Under the pieces are notes generated by a model. It was not told where the DNA came from. It made no database searches and saw nothing but the letters and a program-made list of their open reading frames with translations. From assembly GCA_014444615.1 (NCBI GenBank), contig PVXE01000024.1, positions 1 through 60,203 of the forward strand: a stretch of 60,203 nt of DNA, in the 5' to 3' direction. This document shows positions 1 to 12,075 of the stretch, piece after piece. This stretch comes from Tagaea sp. CACIAM 22H2 (lineage in GTDB: Bacteria > Pseudomonadota > Alphaproteobacteria > CACIAM-22H2). The first letter of the stretch is position 1. Each line of letters opens with the position of its first letter. The translations under genes were made by a program, and so were the position numbers.

Positions 1-893
1 GGCCCATTTGCGGCGGATACGGCGGATCTCCAGCGTCGTCGCTTCCTCGATCCGTGCGGCGCATTCGGCGATGTCGATCTCCTCGGGCTGTGCGTCGCAA
101 GGCGGCGATGGCGTCTCGTCGGCGGGCGAGGCGAAGATCAGCCCCGCATCCGGCTTGAAATAGAATTTTTCGGCGATCTCGCACACGAAGGGCCAGCTTG
201 CCGCGTCGTGGGCGGTCTCGAACACGAAGGCGGTGCGCCGCTTCGGCACGATATGGATGGGGCCGAGTCCGGCCAGCGCAGCGACCTCGTCGGCCCACGC
301 GCCGGCGGCGTTGACGAAATTCGCGGCGCTGAAAACGCCGGCGCGCGTGTCGATCCGCCAGCCGCCGCTCTCGCGCGTCAAGCCGCGTACGCCCGCGTCG
401 CAAATCAACGTGCCGCCCGCCGCCTTGAACCCGCGCAAATAGCCTTGATGGATCGCGGCGACGTCCATGTCCTCCGCGTCGGCGTTGTAAAGCACGCGTT
501 TCGTCCAGTCCGGGCGCAGCACCGGACAAAGTTCCAACGCCCGCGCGACGGGAATCTCGGCGACCGTGCCGGGCAGCGCCTCGGCCGACGCCTGCGCGAA
601 CGCGGCGTCGCCGTCGGGCCCCGCCACGAACATCGTGCCGCGCGGGCTGAGCAAAGGGTGTTCGGCGAAGCCGCGCGGCGGGTCGCGCAAAAACGGCCCC
701 GACGCCACCGTCAACCGGCGGATGATCTCGGGACCGTAGGCGGTTTCGTAGAGGGCGGCGGAACGGCCCGTGGTGTGATACCCGGGCCGCGCCTCCATCT
801 CCAGCAACAGCGTCGAAACACCCGCTTCGGCCAGCCGCCACGCGGCGGATGCGCCGAGGATTCCCGCCCCGGCGATCGCGACGTCGTAGGGCT

Positions 894-897
<4 letters not shown>
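1..897 (-). CDS. FAD-dependent oxidoreductase, DAO family (3' end cut by window edge)
   Basis: Reads as an open frame of 299 codons from a GTG at 895-897 to the window edge with no stop, so the C-terminus is missing. The N-terminus is a Rossmann dinucleotide-binding fold: a beta strand followed by GAGILG (GxGxxG, about residues 10-15) and an acidic residue closing the second strand (LLLEME). The stretch HTTGRSAA near residues 43-50 resembles the second conserved FAD contact of the DadA/glycine oxidase/sarcosine oxidase group, and VNAAGAWAD (about 200) is the usual ATG-like motif. Members oxidise the C-N bond of amino acids or N-methyl amino acids, producing H2O2 or feeding electrons to the chain; the substrate cannot be told. 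The GTG start overlaps the RND permease stop by 4 bp, so it is probably the last or a middle cistron of the efflux operon. Confidence 0.85.
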
Positions 898-4061
<3,164 letters not shown>

Positions 4062-4074
4062 CGGGGGAACAGCC

Positions 4075-5202
4075 TCAGGAGGTGGGGGCGGTTTCGGCGC
4101 GGAACGGCTGCGCCCGGACGGGAATGTTATGGCGGATGCGCTGATGGCCGCGCACGACGAGCTGGTCGCCGGGCTTCACGCCGTCGCGGATCTCGACTTC
4201 GCTTTGCATGCGCAGGCCCAGTTGCACTTCGCGGCGCAACGCGCGGCCATCGGCGACGACGTAAACGAATTGGCGCGTTCCTTCGGCGACCAGCGCGTCC
4301 TCCGGCACGACCACCGCGTTTTCGCGCGTCGCGACGGCCAGGGCGACGTTCAAGAACATCCCCGGCTTCAGCGCGCCGTCGGCGTTGTCGAAGGTGGCAT
4401 TGAGGCGCACCGCGCGGGTCAGCGGATCGACGCGCGTGTCGATCGCCGTGACCTGGCCTTGGAATTCACGGCCCGGATAGGCCGGCGTGGTGGTGCCGAC
4501 CGCCAGGCCCTGGCGCAGCACGGCGAGATATTGTTCGGGGATCGAAAAATCGAGCTTGATCTTGCTGATGTCGTCGAGCGTCGTGACGACCGTGCCGGGT
4601 TGCAGCAGCGCGCCGACGCTGACTTGGCGCAAGCCCACGCGTCCGTCGAACGGCGCCGTGATGCGGAAATCGTCGAGCCGCGCGTCGGCCGCGCGCAGGC
4701 GGCTTTCGTTCTGGCGGATGCGCCCTTCGGCGGCGCGCAACTGGCTTTCCAGCTGATCGACGCGCGCTTCGGGCGCGTTGCCCGTGGCGCGCAGCTGGCG
4801 CGTGCGGTCGAGCTGCTGGCGAATTTCGTCGGCGACGGCGCGCGCCTGGGAGATTTCCGCGCGCACGGATTCGAGGTCGGCGGCGCGTTCGCGGCTTTCC
4901 AATTCCAGCAGCGCTTCGCCCTTGCGGACGATCTGGCCTTCCTGGAACAGGATGCGGAACACGGTGCCCGATTGGCGCGCGGTCAGCGTGACCGACTCGT
5001 TGGCGCGGGCCGTGCCGACGGCCTCCGCCTTTTCGACGACCGTCATTGCTTTGGGTGTCACGAATTCGACGAGCGGGGCGGGGGCCGCTTGCCGTTGCGC
5101 GGCCGGGCCGGCGCCGTTGGCATACGACATATAGGCGTACCAGCCGCCCACACCGGCGGTGCCGAGGACCGCGACGACGACCAACTGACTAACGACACGC
5201 AT
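4075..5202 (-). CDS. RND efflux periplasmic adaptor (membrane fusion protein)
   Basis: 375 residues. An N-terminal hydrophobic segment (about residues 5-25) without lipobox suggests a membrane anchor or uncleaved signal. Then come a lipoyl half-motif, a long alpha-helical hairpin rich in Arg/Glu/Gln (about 110-185, including repeated RAxExRxxxxESRLRAADARL elements), the second lipoyl half (APFDGRVGLRQVSVGALLQPG), and a beta-barrel domain. This is the AcrA/HlyD-type order. It bridges the RND permease to an outer-membrane channel. It is the first gene of the minus-strand operon; transcription must start in the gap above 5202. Confidence 0.93.
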   Translation of the reverse strand: MRVVSQLVVVAVLGTAGVGGWYAYMSYANGAGPAAQRQAAPAPLVEFVTPKAMTVVEKAEAVGTARANESVTLTARQSGTVFRILFQEGQIVRKGEALLELESRERAADLESVRAEISQARAVADEIRQQLDRTRQLRATGNAPEARVDQLESQLRAAEGRIRQNESRLRAADARLDDFRITAPFDGRVGLRQVSVGALLQPGTVVTTLDDISKIKLDFSIPEQYLAVLRQGLAVGTTTPAYPGREFQGQVTAIDTRVDPLTRAVRLNATFDNADGALKPGMFLNVALAVATRENAVVVPEDALVAEGTRQFVYVVADGRALRREVQLGLRMQSEVEIRDGVKPGDQLVVRGHQRIRHNIPVRAQPFRAETAPTS

Positions 5203-5914
5203 GCCCCAGCAACTCCACCCTGTTCCGGATCGCGGCGCGCCCGATGACCGAAGCGCTTACCATGATCGTATGACCGGACGATTTTCGTCCGTCACCGTTC
5301 GACAGCAAAAACCCGGCCATGCGCGGTCTTTTCCGGAAACGCCGAAACGGACCGTGCCGCAAGCTCGCGAAGTTCAATGTAGACCGGGGGTTGGCGCCGG
5401 GAAAGCCTCCGGCTGTTACACTGCGTCACCGCCCAATATCGTACTCGGTTGCCCCAATCCGGGCGAATGTATGCCCGCCGGACGGGCGGATTTCCCGCGA
5501 TTTCGGCGCTTGGTGCGCGGTATCCGGCCGATTCAACGGCCGCGTCACCGGCTCCGGCGTACGCCGCGCCCCTAGCTGCGCAGCACGCCCAGCACGAACA
5601 CGAAGCCAAGCACGAAAATCGCCGCCGCGACGCGCGCATGCACCGACGCCGCCGGGAGCAGCGCGCGAAGTCGCAAGAACGGGTCCGTATGGGCTTTCAT
5701 GGCGGCATCGACGTTACACGCCGAACGCGAAGCGCGCGCCGTGGGCGAAGGCCGCGCGACGCCATGTCGCAGGGCGGTACGCACGCGGTCAAATGCGCGT
5801 CGCAGGGCCGTACGCCTGCAACCGGAGATGCGCGGACGGTTTTTGCGCTCGGATAGACATCGATTGGCGGCGGCGATTCGGCGCGGCACAATAGGCGCTG
5901 GGAGACGCCGCTTT
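5203..5914. other. Intergenic region of about 710 bp between divergent efflux and deacetylase genes
   Basis: No recognisable protein family, RNA gene or strong hairpin. Several open frames cross it on both strands, but their translations are Arg/Ala/Pro-rich low-complexity strings typical of GC-rich noncoding or antisense DNA. It should hold the promoter of the efflux operon (minus) and that of the deacetylase (plus). The only reading frame with protein-like character is the 42-codon membrane candidate at 5572-5700, listed separately. A short inverted repeat (GCCCG/CGGGC at 5473-5487) is too weak to interpret. Confidence 0.6.
5572..5700 (-). CDS. Candidate small single-pass membrane protein (42 aa)
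   Basis: An ATG at 5698-5700 opens a 42-codon frame ending at 5572. The product has a charged N-terminal half (MKAHTDPFLRLRALLP) followed by one continuous hydrophobic helix (about residues 22-40, AAAIFVLGFVFVLGVLRS) and a basic end, a believable small inner-membrane protein. There is no good Shine-Dalgarno before the ATG and I recognise no family. It may be chance, but it is the only frame in this 710-bp gap that does not look like a composition artefact. Confidence 0.3.
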   Translation of the reverse strand: MKAHTDPFLRLRALLPAASVHARVAAAIFVLGFVFVLGVLRS

Positions 5915-6844
5915 ATGACCACGCAACTGATCACGCATCCGGCCTGCCTCGATCACGATCCGGGCCCGTATCATCCGGAGAATCCGCGCCGGCTGGAAGC
6001 GGTGCTGGCGGCCTTGTCCGAACCTGCCTTCGCGGGCCTCGAACGCGTTTCGGCGCCGCGCGCGAGCGACGATCAGCTTTGTCTTGTCCATCCGCGCGCC
6101 TATGTCGATGCCGTGCTCGGCTCGATCCCGCCGCAAGGCCGCCACCAGCTCGATGGCGACACGATCGTCTCGCCGGGCTCGGGCGATGCGGCGTTGCGCG
6201 CGGCTGGGGCGGCGGTCGCAGGCGTCGATGCCGTTTGCGAGGGTAAGGCGCGCAACGCGTTTTGCGCCGTGCGGCCGCCGGGGCATCACGCCGAGGCCGA
6301 TCAATCGATGGGATTTTGCCTGTTCAACAATGTCGCGGTGGCGGCGTTGCACGCGCGCGTCAAGCACGGGCTGCGCCGCGTGGCGGTGATCGATTTCGAC
6401 GTTCATCACGGCAATGGCACGCAGCATATGTTCGAGCGCGACGCCGACCTGCTTTACGCCTCGACCCATGAATGGCCGCTCTATCCCGGTACTGGCGCCG
6501 CACAGGAGCAAGGCGTGGCCCACAATATCGTCAACGTGCCGCTCGCCGGCGGCTCGGGCGGCGCCGAATTCCGTGCGGCTTATACGGCCAAGATTCTGCC
6601 GGCCCTCGACGCGTTCAAGCCGGAGCTCGTGATCATTTCCGCCGGGTTCGACGCGCACGAGAACGATCCGCTGGCGGGCTTGCGTCTGCACGAGGACGAT
6701 TACGCCTGGGTCACGCGCGCGTTGATGGCGATCGCCCGCAAATACGCCAAAGACCGCGTGGTGAGCTGCCTGGAGGGCGGCTACGACCTGGATGCGCTGG
6801 CCGCGTCCAGTGCGGCCCATGTCGAAGCGTTGATGGCCCGTTAG
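5915..6844 (+). CDS. Histone deacetylase / acetylpolyamine amidohydrolase family protein
   Basis: 309 residues from the ATG at 5915, preceded by GGGAG at 5900-5904. Class II HDAC-like arginase fold: RPPGHHA (about 120-126, catalytic His pair), DFDVHHGNGT (160-169) supplying zinc ligands D162 and H164, SAGFDAHENDPLAG with the third ligand D246, and a C-terminal LEGGYD glycine loop. Bacterial members are cytoplasmic zinc amidohydrolases that remove acetyl groups from small amines (acetylpolyamines) or acetyl-lysine. All active-site residues are present, so it should be active. It stands alone ahead of the patatin gene (84-bp gap); a frame extension upstream of 5915 is Arg-rich and lacks support. 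Confidence 0.93.
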   Translation: MTTQLITHPACLDHDPGPYHPENPRRLEAVLAALSEPAFAGLERVSAPRASDDQLCLVHPRAYVDAVLGSIPPQGRHQLDGDTIVSPGSGDAALRAAGAAVAGVDAVCEGKARNAFCAVRPPGHHAEADQSMGFCLFNNVAVAALHARVKHGLRRVAVIDFDVHHGNGTQHMFERDADLLYASTHEWPLYPGTGAAQEQGVAHNIVNVPLAGGSGGAEFRAAYTAKILPALDAFKPELVIISAGFDAHENDPLAGLRLHEDDYAWVTRALMAIARKYAKDRVVSCLEGGYDLDALAASSAAHVEALMAR

Positions 6845-6928
6845 AGTAAATTTCGAGCGATATCAAAATCTTAACCGATCCCGGTCATAATTGCTGCTAG
6901 AGTGGCGGTAACAGACCGGGTTCGGGGA

Positions 6929-7954
6929 ATGGCGGACGGTAAAAAACACATCACGCTCGCCTTGCAGGGCGGCGGGGCGCATGGCGCCTTCACATGGGGC
7001 GTGCTCGATCGCTTGCTCGACGACGAACGCCTCGTCGTCGAGGGTATTTCGGGCACGTCGGCCGGGGCGATGAACGGCGCGCTGGTCGTTTGGGGCATGG
7101 CGCAAGGCGGGCCCCAAGCCGCGCGCGCGTTGCTGGAGAAGTTCTGGCATCGCATCGCCGAAAGCGGGCGTTTCTCGATCTTCCAGCCCACGCCGATGGA
7201 CCGGCTGTTCGGCAATCCCGCCAATTTGGATCTGTCGCCCTTCTATCAGGGCTTCGATCTGATGACGCGCCTGCTGTCGCCCTATCAGTTCAATCCGCGC
7301 AACGACAACCCGCTGAAGGATGCGCTGGAGGAAATGATCGACTTCGCCCAGGTGCGCGAAGGCGAGGGCGTGAAGCTGTTCATTTCCACCACCAACGTGC
7401 GCACGGGCAAGATCCGCGTCTTCCGCAATCACGAACTGACCGCCGAGGTACTGCTCGCCTCGGCGTGTTTGCCGCATCTCTTCCAGGCGGTCGAGGTCGA
7501 GGGCGAGCATTATTGGGACGGCGGGTTCATGGGCAATCCCGCGATGTTCCCGCTGATCTATAATTGCCGCGCGTCGGACATTCTGCTGATCGAGATCAAC
7601 CCGATCCGCATCGAGCAATTGCCCGAAACGGCGCGCGCCATCGCCGACCGCATGAACGCGATCAGCTTCAACGCCACGATGATGCGCGAAATGCGCACCA
7701 TCGCCTTCGTCACGCGGCTCTTGGAACGCCATCGCTTGACCGCGCGTTCGGGCCTGCGGCGCATCTTCTTCCATATGGTCCAGGCGGAGGAGGAAATGGC
7801 CGCCTTCGGCGTGTCGTCGAAATACAATCTCGATTTCGATTTCCTGCTGACCTTGCGCGATCTTGGCCGCCGGAAGGCCGACGATTGGCTCAAGGTCAAT
7901 TTCGACCAGCTCGGCCGCGATTCCTCGGTCGATCTCGAAAAACTCTTCTTCTGA
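6929..7954 (+). CDS. Patatin-like phospholipase family protein
   Basis: 341 residues from ATG 6929 (a GTG at 6902 would add nine residues). Patatin Ser-Asp dyad: oxyanion-hole glycines GGGAHG (14-19), nucleophile elbow GTSAG with S44, and DGG with D197 (YWDGGFMGNP). The family hydrolyses acyl esters of phospholipids or lysophospholipids, in the cytoplasm or at the inner membrane. No signal peptide. The C-terminal third (VSSKYNLDFDFLLTLRDLGRRKADDWL) is the region commonly seen in the alphaproteobacterial RssA-like subgroup. It is followed after 10 bp by the CBS protein gene, which suggests co-transcription. Confidence 0.92.
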   Translation: MADGKKHITLALQGGGAHGAFTWGVLDRLLDDERLVVEGISGTSAGAMNGALVVWGMAQGGPQAARALLEKFWHRIAESGRFSIFQPTPMDRLFGNPANLDLSPFYQGFDLMTRLLSPYQFNPRNDNPLKDALEEMIDFAQVREGEGVKLFISTTNVRTGKIRVFRNHELTAEVLLASACLPHLFQAVEVEGEHYWDGGFMGNPAMFPLIYNCRASDILLIEINPIRIEQLPETARAIADRMNAISFNATMMREMRTIAFVTRLLERHRLTARSGLRRIFFHMVQAEEEMAAFGVSSKYNLDFDFLLTLRDLGRRKADDWLKVNFDQLGRDSSVDLEKLFF

Positions 7955-7964
7955 CGGGTCGGAA

Positions 7965-8405
7965 ATGATTCAAGCCGAACGTACCGTCATTCCCCACGCC
8001 GTCAGCGAGCAAAGCCTCGCGACGCTGGAGCCTTCGGCAAGCGTGCTCGAAGCCGCGCGCATGATGGCCTATTTGCGCATCGGCGCGCTGCTGATCGTCG
8101 AGGACGACAAGCTCGTCGGCATTTTCTCCGAACGCGACGCGCTGACCCGCGTCGTCGCCAAGGAACTCGATCCCGCAACGACCACGATCGCCGACGCGAT
8201 GACGCCCGATCCCGTGACGATCGCGCCCGACGCGACCGTGCAACAGGCGCTCGACATCATGGCCGAGCGCGGCTTCCGCCATTTGCCCGTGATCGACGGC
8301 GGCAAGATCGTCGCCATCGTGTCGATCCGCGACCTCTATCGCTGCGTGAAGGACCAGATGGAAAGCGATCTGCTCCTGCTCGCCGAAACGCTACTCCAAG
8401 GATGA
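7965..8405 (+). CDS. CBS-domain pair protein
   Basis: 146 residues made almost entirely of two CBS motifs (about 15-70 and 80-140). Typical elements are seen: VLEAARMMAYLRIGALLIVEDDKLVGIFSERD in the first and ATVQQALDIMAERGFRHLPVIDGGKIVAIVSIRDL in the second. CBS pairs bind adenosyl ligands (AMP, ATP, NAD(H), SAM) and act as energy or redox sensors. ATG 7965 is chosen because the conserved fold starts just after it; the GGTCGGAA before it is a weak ribosome site. It lies 4 bp ahead of the transhydrogenase gene, so a link with NAD(P)H balance is an attractive inference but is not shown. Confidence 0.9.
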   Translation: MIQAERTVIPHAVSEQSLATLEPSASVLEAARMMAYLRIGALLIVEDDKLVGIFSERDALTRVVAKELDPATTTIADAMTPDPVTIAPDATVQQALDIMAERGFRHLPVIDGGKIVAIVSIRDLYRCVKDQMESDLLLLAETLLQG

Positions 8406-8409
8406 TCCC

Positions 8410-9825
8410 ATGAACGCCGCCGCCGAATTCGATTACGACATGATCGTCATGGGCTCGGGCCCCGCGGGCCAGCGCGCCGCGATCCAGGCCGCCAAGCTCG
8501 GCAAGAAGGTCGCGGTGATCGAGCACAAGGCCGTCGTCGGCGGGGCGTGCATCAACACCGGCACGATCCCGTCGAAGACGCTGCGCGAAGCGGTGATGCA
8601 TCTTTCCGGCTATCGCGAGCGCAACATCTACGGCGCGTCGTATCAGGTGAAGCAGAACATCACGATCGACGATCTGCTGTTCCGCGCGCAATTCGTGATT
8701 CAGGCCGAACTCGACGTCGTGCGCCATCAGCTTCAGCGCAACGGCGTGGAGATGATCGCCGCCGAAGCGAAATTCGCCGGACCCGATACCGTGGCGTTGG
8801 TCGGCTTGGATGGGCGCGGGCGGCGGGAAGTGCGTGCGCGCCGCATCGTGATCGCCACGGGCACCACTGCCACGCGCTCGGGCCGCATCCCGTTCGACGC
8901 GCAGAACATCTTCATTTCCGACGACATCCTGGGCCTGAAGCGCCTGCCCAAATCGCTGTGCGTGATCGGGGCGGGAGTCATCGGTGCCGAATACGCGACG
9001 ATCTTCGCCACGCTGGGCGTGCGCGTGACGGTCGTGGACAAGCGCGACCGCTTGCTCGACTTCGTCGATCACGAAATCACCGACGCGCTCGTCTATCAGA
9101 TGCGCCAGAACCGCGTGACGTTCCGCTTGGGTGAAGAGGTCGAAGGCCTCGAATACACCGACGACGCCGAACATGGCGCGCGGGTCAAGGTGAAGCTGCA
9201 ATCGGGCAAGCAGATCGTCACCGAGAAGGCGCTTTATTCGATCGGCCGCACGGGCGCCACGGGCAATCTCGATCTCGCCACGGCGGGCCTCACCGCCGAC
9301 GAGCGCGGGCGCATCAAGGTCGACGCGCATTATCAGACCGACGTGAAAGGTATCTACGCCGTCGGCGACGTGATCGGGTTTCCGGCCCTCGCTTCGACCT
9401 CGATGGAGCAGGGGCGCCTTGCCGCATGCCATGCCTTCGGCGTGGACGCGACCTCGGTGCCGGAGCTGTTCCCCTACGGCATCTACACGATCCCCGAGAT
9501 CAGCACCTGCGGCAAGAACGAGGAGGAGCTGACCGAAGCCGGCGTGCCCTACGAGGTGGGCAAGGCGCGCTATCAGGAAATCGCGCGCGGCCAGATCATC
9601 GGCGACAAGACGGGCCTGTTGAAGCTCGTCTTCCACGCCGAAACGCGCCAATTGCTGGGCGTGCATATCATCGGCGAGGGGGCGTCCGAACTCGTCCATA
9701 TCGGCCAGGCCGTGATGGCCTTCGACGGCACGGTCGATTACTTCGTGCGGACGGTGTTCAACTATCCCACCCTCGCCGAATGCTACAAAACCGCCGCTTT
9801 CGACGGGATTAATCGGCTGGGTTAG
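8410..9825 (+). CDS. sthA: Soluble (Si-specific) NAD(P)+ transhydrogenase
   Basis: 471 residues, close to the 466 of E. coli SthA. Flavoprotein disulfide reductase fold: FAD-binding GSGPAG (15-20), central NAD(P) Rossmann motif (GAGVIGAEYA), second FAD motif (YAVGDVIGFPALA), C-terminal dimerisation domain. In lipoamide dehydrogenase relatives the redox disulfide is CxxxxC; here it reads C47-I-N-T-G-T52, with Thr in place of the second Cys, followed by IPSKTLREAV. Loss of that Cys with retention of GTIPSK is the mark of the transhydrogenase branch. It transfers hydride between NADPH and NAD+ in the cytosol. The stop (TAG) overlaps the convergent lipoprotein stop by 4 bp. Confidence 0.95.
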   Translation: MNAAAEFDYDMIVMGSGPAGQRAAIQAAKLGKKVAVIEHKAVVGGACINTGTIPSKTLREAVMHLSGYRERNIYGASYQVKQNITIDDLLFRAQFVIQAELDVVRHQLQRNGVEMIAAEAKFAGPDTVALVGLDGRGRREVRARRIVIATGTTATRSGRIPFDAQNIFISDDILGLKRLPKSLCVIGAGVIGAEYATIFATLGVRVTVVDKRDRLLDFVDHEITDALVYQMRQNRVTFRLGEEVEGLEYTDDAEHGARVKVKLQSGKQIVTEKALYSIGRTGATGNLDLATAGLTADERGRIKVDAHYQTDVKGIYAVGDVIGFPALASTSMEQGRLAACHAFGVDATSVPELFPYGIYTIPEISTCGKNEEELTEAGVPYEVGKARYQEIARGQIIGDKTGLLKLVFHAETRQLLGVHIIGEGASELVHIGQAVMAFDGTVDYFVRTVFNYPTLAECYKTAAFDGINRLG

Positions 9826-11807
9826 GGCTGCGCCTCCGGATAGGGAACGCCGCGACCGTCGGCGAGATAGGCGTTGTTGGCGGCGATCTTCGCCTGACGC
9901 AGCGCGTTCTCCGCGCGGACACGATCGGCGCGCGTCGCGGTTGCCGGTAGATCGTCAAGTTCGGCCTGTCTCAAGCGAACATTGTCTTCGGCCGTTGCCA
10001 CCGCCGCGCGATTGGTGCGGGTCTGCTGTTCTTCCTCAGCTCGCCGCTTGGCGCGTTCGACCGGCGAAAGCTCCTGGACGAGCGCCTTGCTGATGTCCTT
10101 CTTTGATTTGTCTAGGGCATCGGCGACCGCCTGGAGGAAGGGCGAACCCTTCCGACTTTCGATCAACTGAACTTCGATTGAAACCGGGGTCAGATCGATA
10201 GGTTTTTTGAACGCATCGAGGTAGGCCTTTTTTCTTGCGTCGAATTTATTCGCGAGAATGTCGGCAGTCATCGCGCGCTTCTTTAAATCGGCGATTGCCG
10301 TTGCCGCCGTGAGCTTCGCTACCTTCTCGGTGGCTAAATCTGTTTTCTCCTGGGTCTCCAGAACTTTCACCTGGGTCTCCAAAACCGCGCGTAGGACGAA
10401 TTCTTGGATTTCTGGGCATTGAGCGATCGCTTCGCTCGTCAATGTCTTCAGATCTGGGATGCTCTTCGCGACCGTCTCCAGATGGGTTTTGCAAGCTGAA
10501 GTTGTCTTGGCATCTTCAGCTTCTCCTATGCGTTTATACGCCGAGGCTAACCTTTCTAGTCCCGCCTTAGCGGCGGCGTCGGGTGCCGGATACGCCGTCC
10601 AATAGCTGGCTTTCGTCTCGAGCTGGTCATGCGTCAGTTCGCTGCCGGCCTTTACCACCGGCAGTGCGAACATGGTCAGCGCGACCGGCGCGCTTTCCTT
10701 GCCGGCGCGCGCTCCATGGAGTGCCACGCTGACGGCAATTTCGGGTGTGCCGCTGCCGAAGAATCCTGTGTTGTCGTACTGATTGACGCGTGCGTAGACG
10801 GGCAGGAGGCGGAAAGCGGATTGATCGCCGGACCGTTCGACCTTTGCTTCAATATAGATGTCGTTGCTGGCCGCATCTTTCGCGGGCGGCTGCCCATCGC
10901 CGCCGAACTTTCCCTTTGCCAGAATGATGCAGCCCATGCCGAGCCTGTTTAAAAGAGCTGGTGGCGGTAGGGCTTTGTTGGGGTCCGGAGATGCGACAGT
11001 GTGAAGATATGTGGATGTCAGTGCAGTCTTTACGACGGACTTGTCTTTTGCAGCCTCGTGTAGTGCACTCGAAATAAGATCGAGTGAGGCATCGATTAGC
11101 GAGGGCAGAACAGCCGCCGCGATTGCCACAGCAATTGGGGCAAGTGCGACAGCCGGACCGCCACTTAGTGTGTTGTCGAGCGCTGCAATGTTTCTTTGTA
11201 TTGTTGCGAGATCGATACCAATCTGCTTGTCCTCTTCGTCGCGGGCATTTCTGGCCAATTGCCGGGTTCGTGCATCGGCAGATTGGTGCATAGCAGCCGC
11301 GTCCCACTCGTCACGTCGCGTGATTCTATCGCGAAGTATGATGAAATCCGATTCGAGCGTTTCCGCGAGCGCTTGAATATTCTCGATATTTCCGGCGATC
11401 TGTCGCGAGTGGATCGTTCGCATATACCGGATTAGTATGTTTGTATCTTTGGCTGGTTTTTCAATCGCGGCATCAGCAAGGGCTATTCGTGCGTTCAATC
11501 CGGCAATTTGATCGAGTGTGGCGGAATTACGCTGGAGCCGAAGCGCTATCGCGGTCAACATCGTGCGCTGCCGATCTTTCAGTGCGCTAGCATAGGCCGT
11601 GGCAAAAAATAGAAAGTCATCGCGCAGGGGTGTTGCTGCTGCAGCGTACTTAAGCGGATCATTCGGGCAAACGTCTTGGACGTAAGCGCGGAAATCTTCG
11701 AGCTTCGGGCCTTCGTTATTTCCTTGTGCTGCTCCATTCTTTGCAGATTCGCACGCGGGCAATGCAAGCATCGCCACCAAAACGCATACGAGTTTCATCG
11801 TCCGCAT
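9822..11807 (-). CDS. Large putative lipoprotein of unknown function (661 aa)
   Basis: ATG at 11805-11807 follows GAGGGGGC. The N-terminus is a lipoprotein signal: basic start, hydrophobic core, lipobox L-P-A-C with C19 as the lipidated residue, followed by E20 (no Asp+2). No family is recognised. Visible parts: a helical Arg/Ala-rich region (40-190); a hydrophobic stretch (about 195-235, GPAVALAPIAVAIAAAVLPS) that might insert in a membrane; a beta-rich middle (300-390) with the phrase FGSGTPEIAVSVAL; then a long Lys/Glu/Ala-rich helical C-terminus (400-650) containing a tandem VLETQ repeat and likely coiled coil. The gene is visibly more A/T-rich with looser codon use than its neighbours, suggesting transfer. 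It ends by a 4-bp overlap with the convergent sthA. Confidence 0.75.
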   Translation of the reverse strand: MRTMKLVCVLVAMLALPACESAKNGAAQGNNEGPKLEDFRAYVQDVCPNDPLKYAAAATPLRDDFLFFATAYASALKDRQRTMLTAIALRLQRNSATLDQIAGLNARIALADAAIEKPAKDTNILIRYMRTIHSRQIAGNIENIQALAETLESDFIILRDRITRRDEWDAAAMHQSADARTRQLARNARDEEDKQIGIDLATIQRNIAALDNTLSGGPAVALAPIAVAIAAAVLPSLIDASLDLISSALHEAAKDKSVVKTALTSTYLHTVASPDPNKALPPPALLNRLGMGCIILAKGKFGGDGQPPAKDAASNDIYIEAKVERSGDQSAFRLLPVYARVNQYDNTGFFGSGTPEIAVSVALHGARAGKESAPVALTMFALPVVKAGSELTHDQLETKASYWTAYPAPDAAAKAGLERLASAYKRIGEAEDAKTTSACKTHLETVAKSIPDLKTLTSEAIAQCPEIQEFVLRAVLETQVKVLETQEKTDLATEKVAKLTAATAIADLKKRAMTADILANKFDARKKAYLDAFKKPIDLTPVSIEVQLIESRKGSPFLQAVADALDKSKKDISKALVQELSPVERAKRRAEEEQQTRTNRAAVATAEDNVRLRQAELDDLPATATRADRVRAENALRQAKIAANNAYLADGRGVPYPEAQP

Positions 11808-11886
11808 TCTCGCCCCCTCGTTCTATCGCCCCGTTCGATCGCGGCGCCGTTGACGGCGTCCGCGGACTTCGCCGATTTGAATTCGG

Positions 11887-11927
11887 ATTTTGACTACGCT
11901 CTGCGCAATACAATCGGGAGTCAAAAT
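11887..11927. repeat. Perfect 9-bp inverted repeat, candidate operator
   Basis: ATTTTGACT at 11887-11895 is mirrored by AGTCAAAAT at 11919-11927, with a 23-bp spacer. It lies 80-120 bp upstream of the lipoprotein start, in the divergent gap. The spacing (32 bp centre to centre, about three helical turns) suits a dimeric regulator or a pair of sites, and each arm also resembles a -35 TTGACT. Function is inferred only. Confidence 0.35.
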
Positions 11928-12075
11928 AAAAATGAAGAACCGCCACTAAGATATAAGTCTGCGTTATCGTCATCCGCATTGCGACATTGGGTCTCTAAGT
12001 CGGCGGCATTGCGCAGGACGTTTCTGGCCGGGCGGCACCCCATCGGGTCCGCAACGATCCCCATGCGCCGGGGGA

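Noticed and set aside
5473..5487. Short inverted repeat GCCCG/CGGGC
   Set aside because: Five-base arms are expected by chance at this GC content.
6863..6891. Promoter-like CATAAT before the patatin gene
   Set aside because: No acceptable -35 at the right distance; too weak to list.
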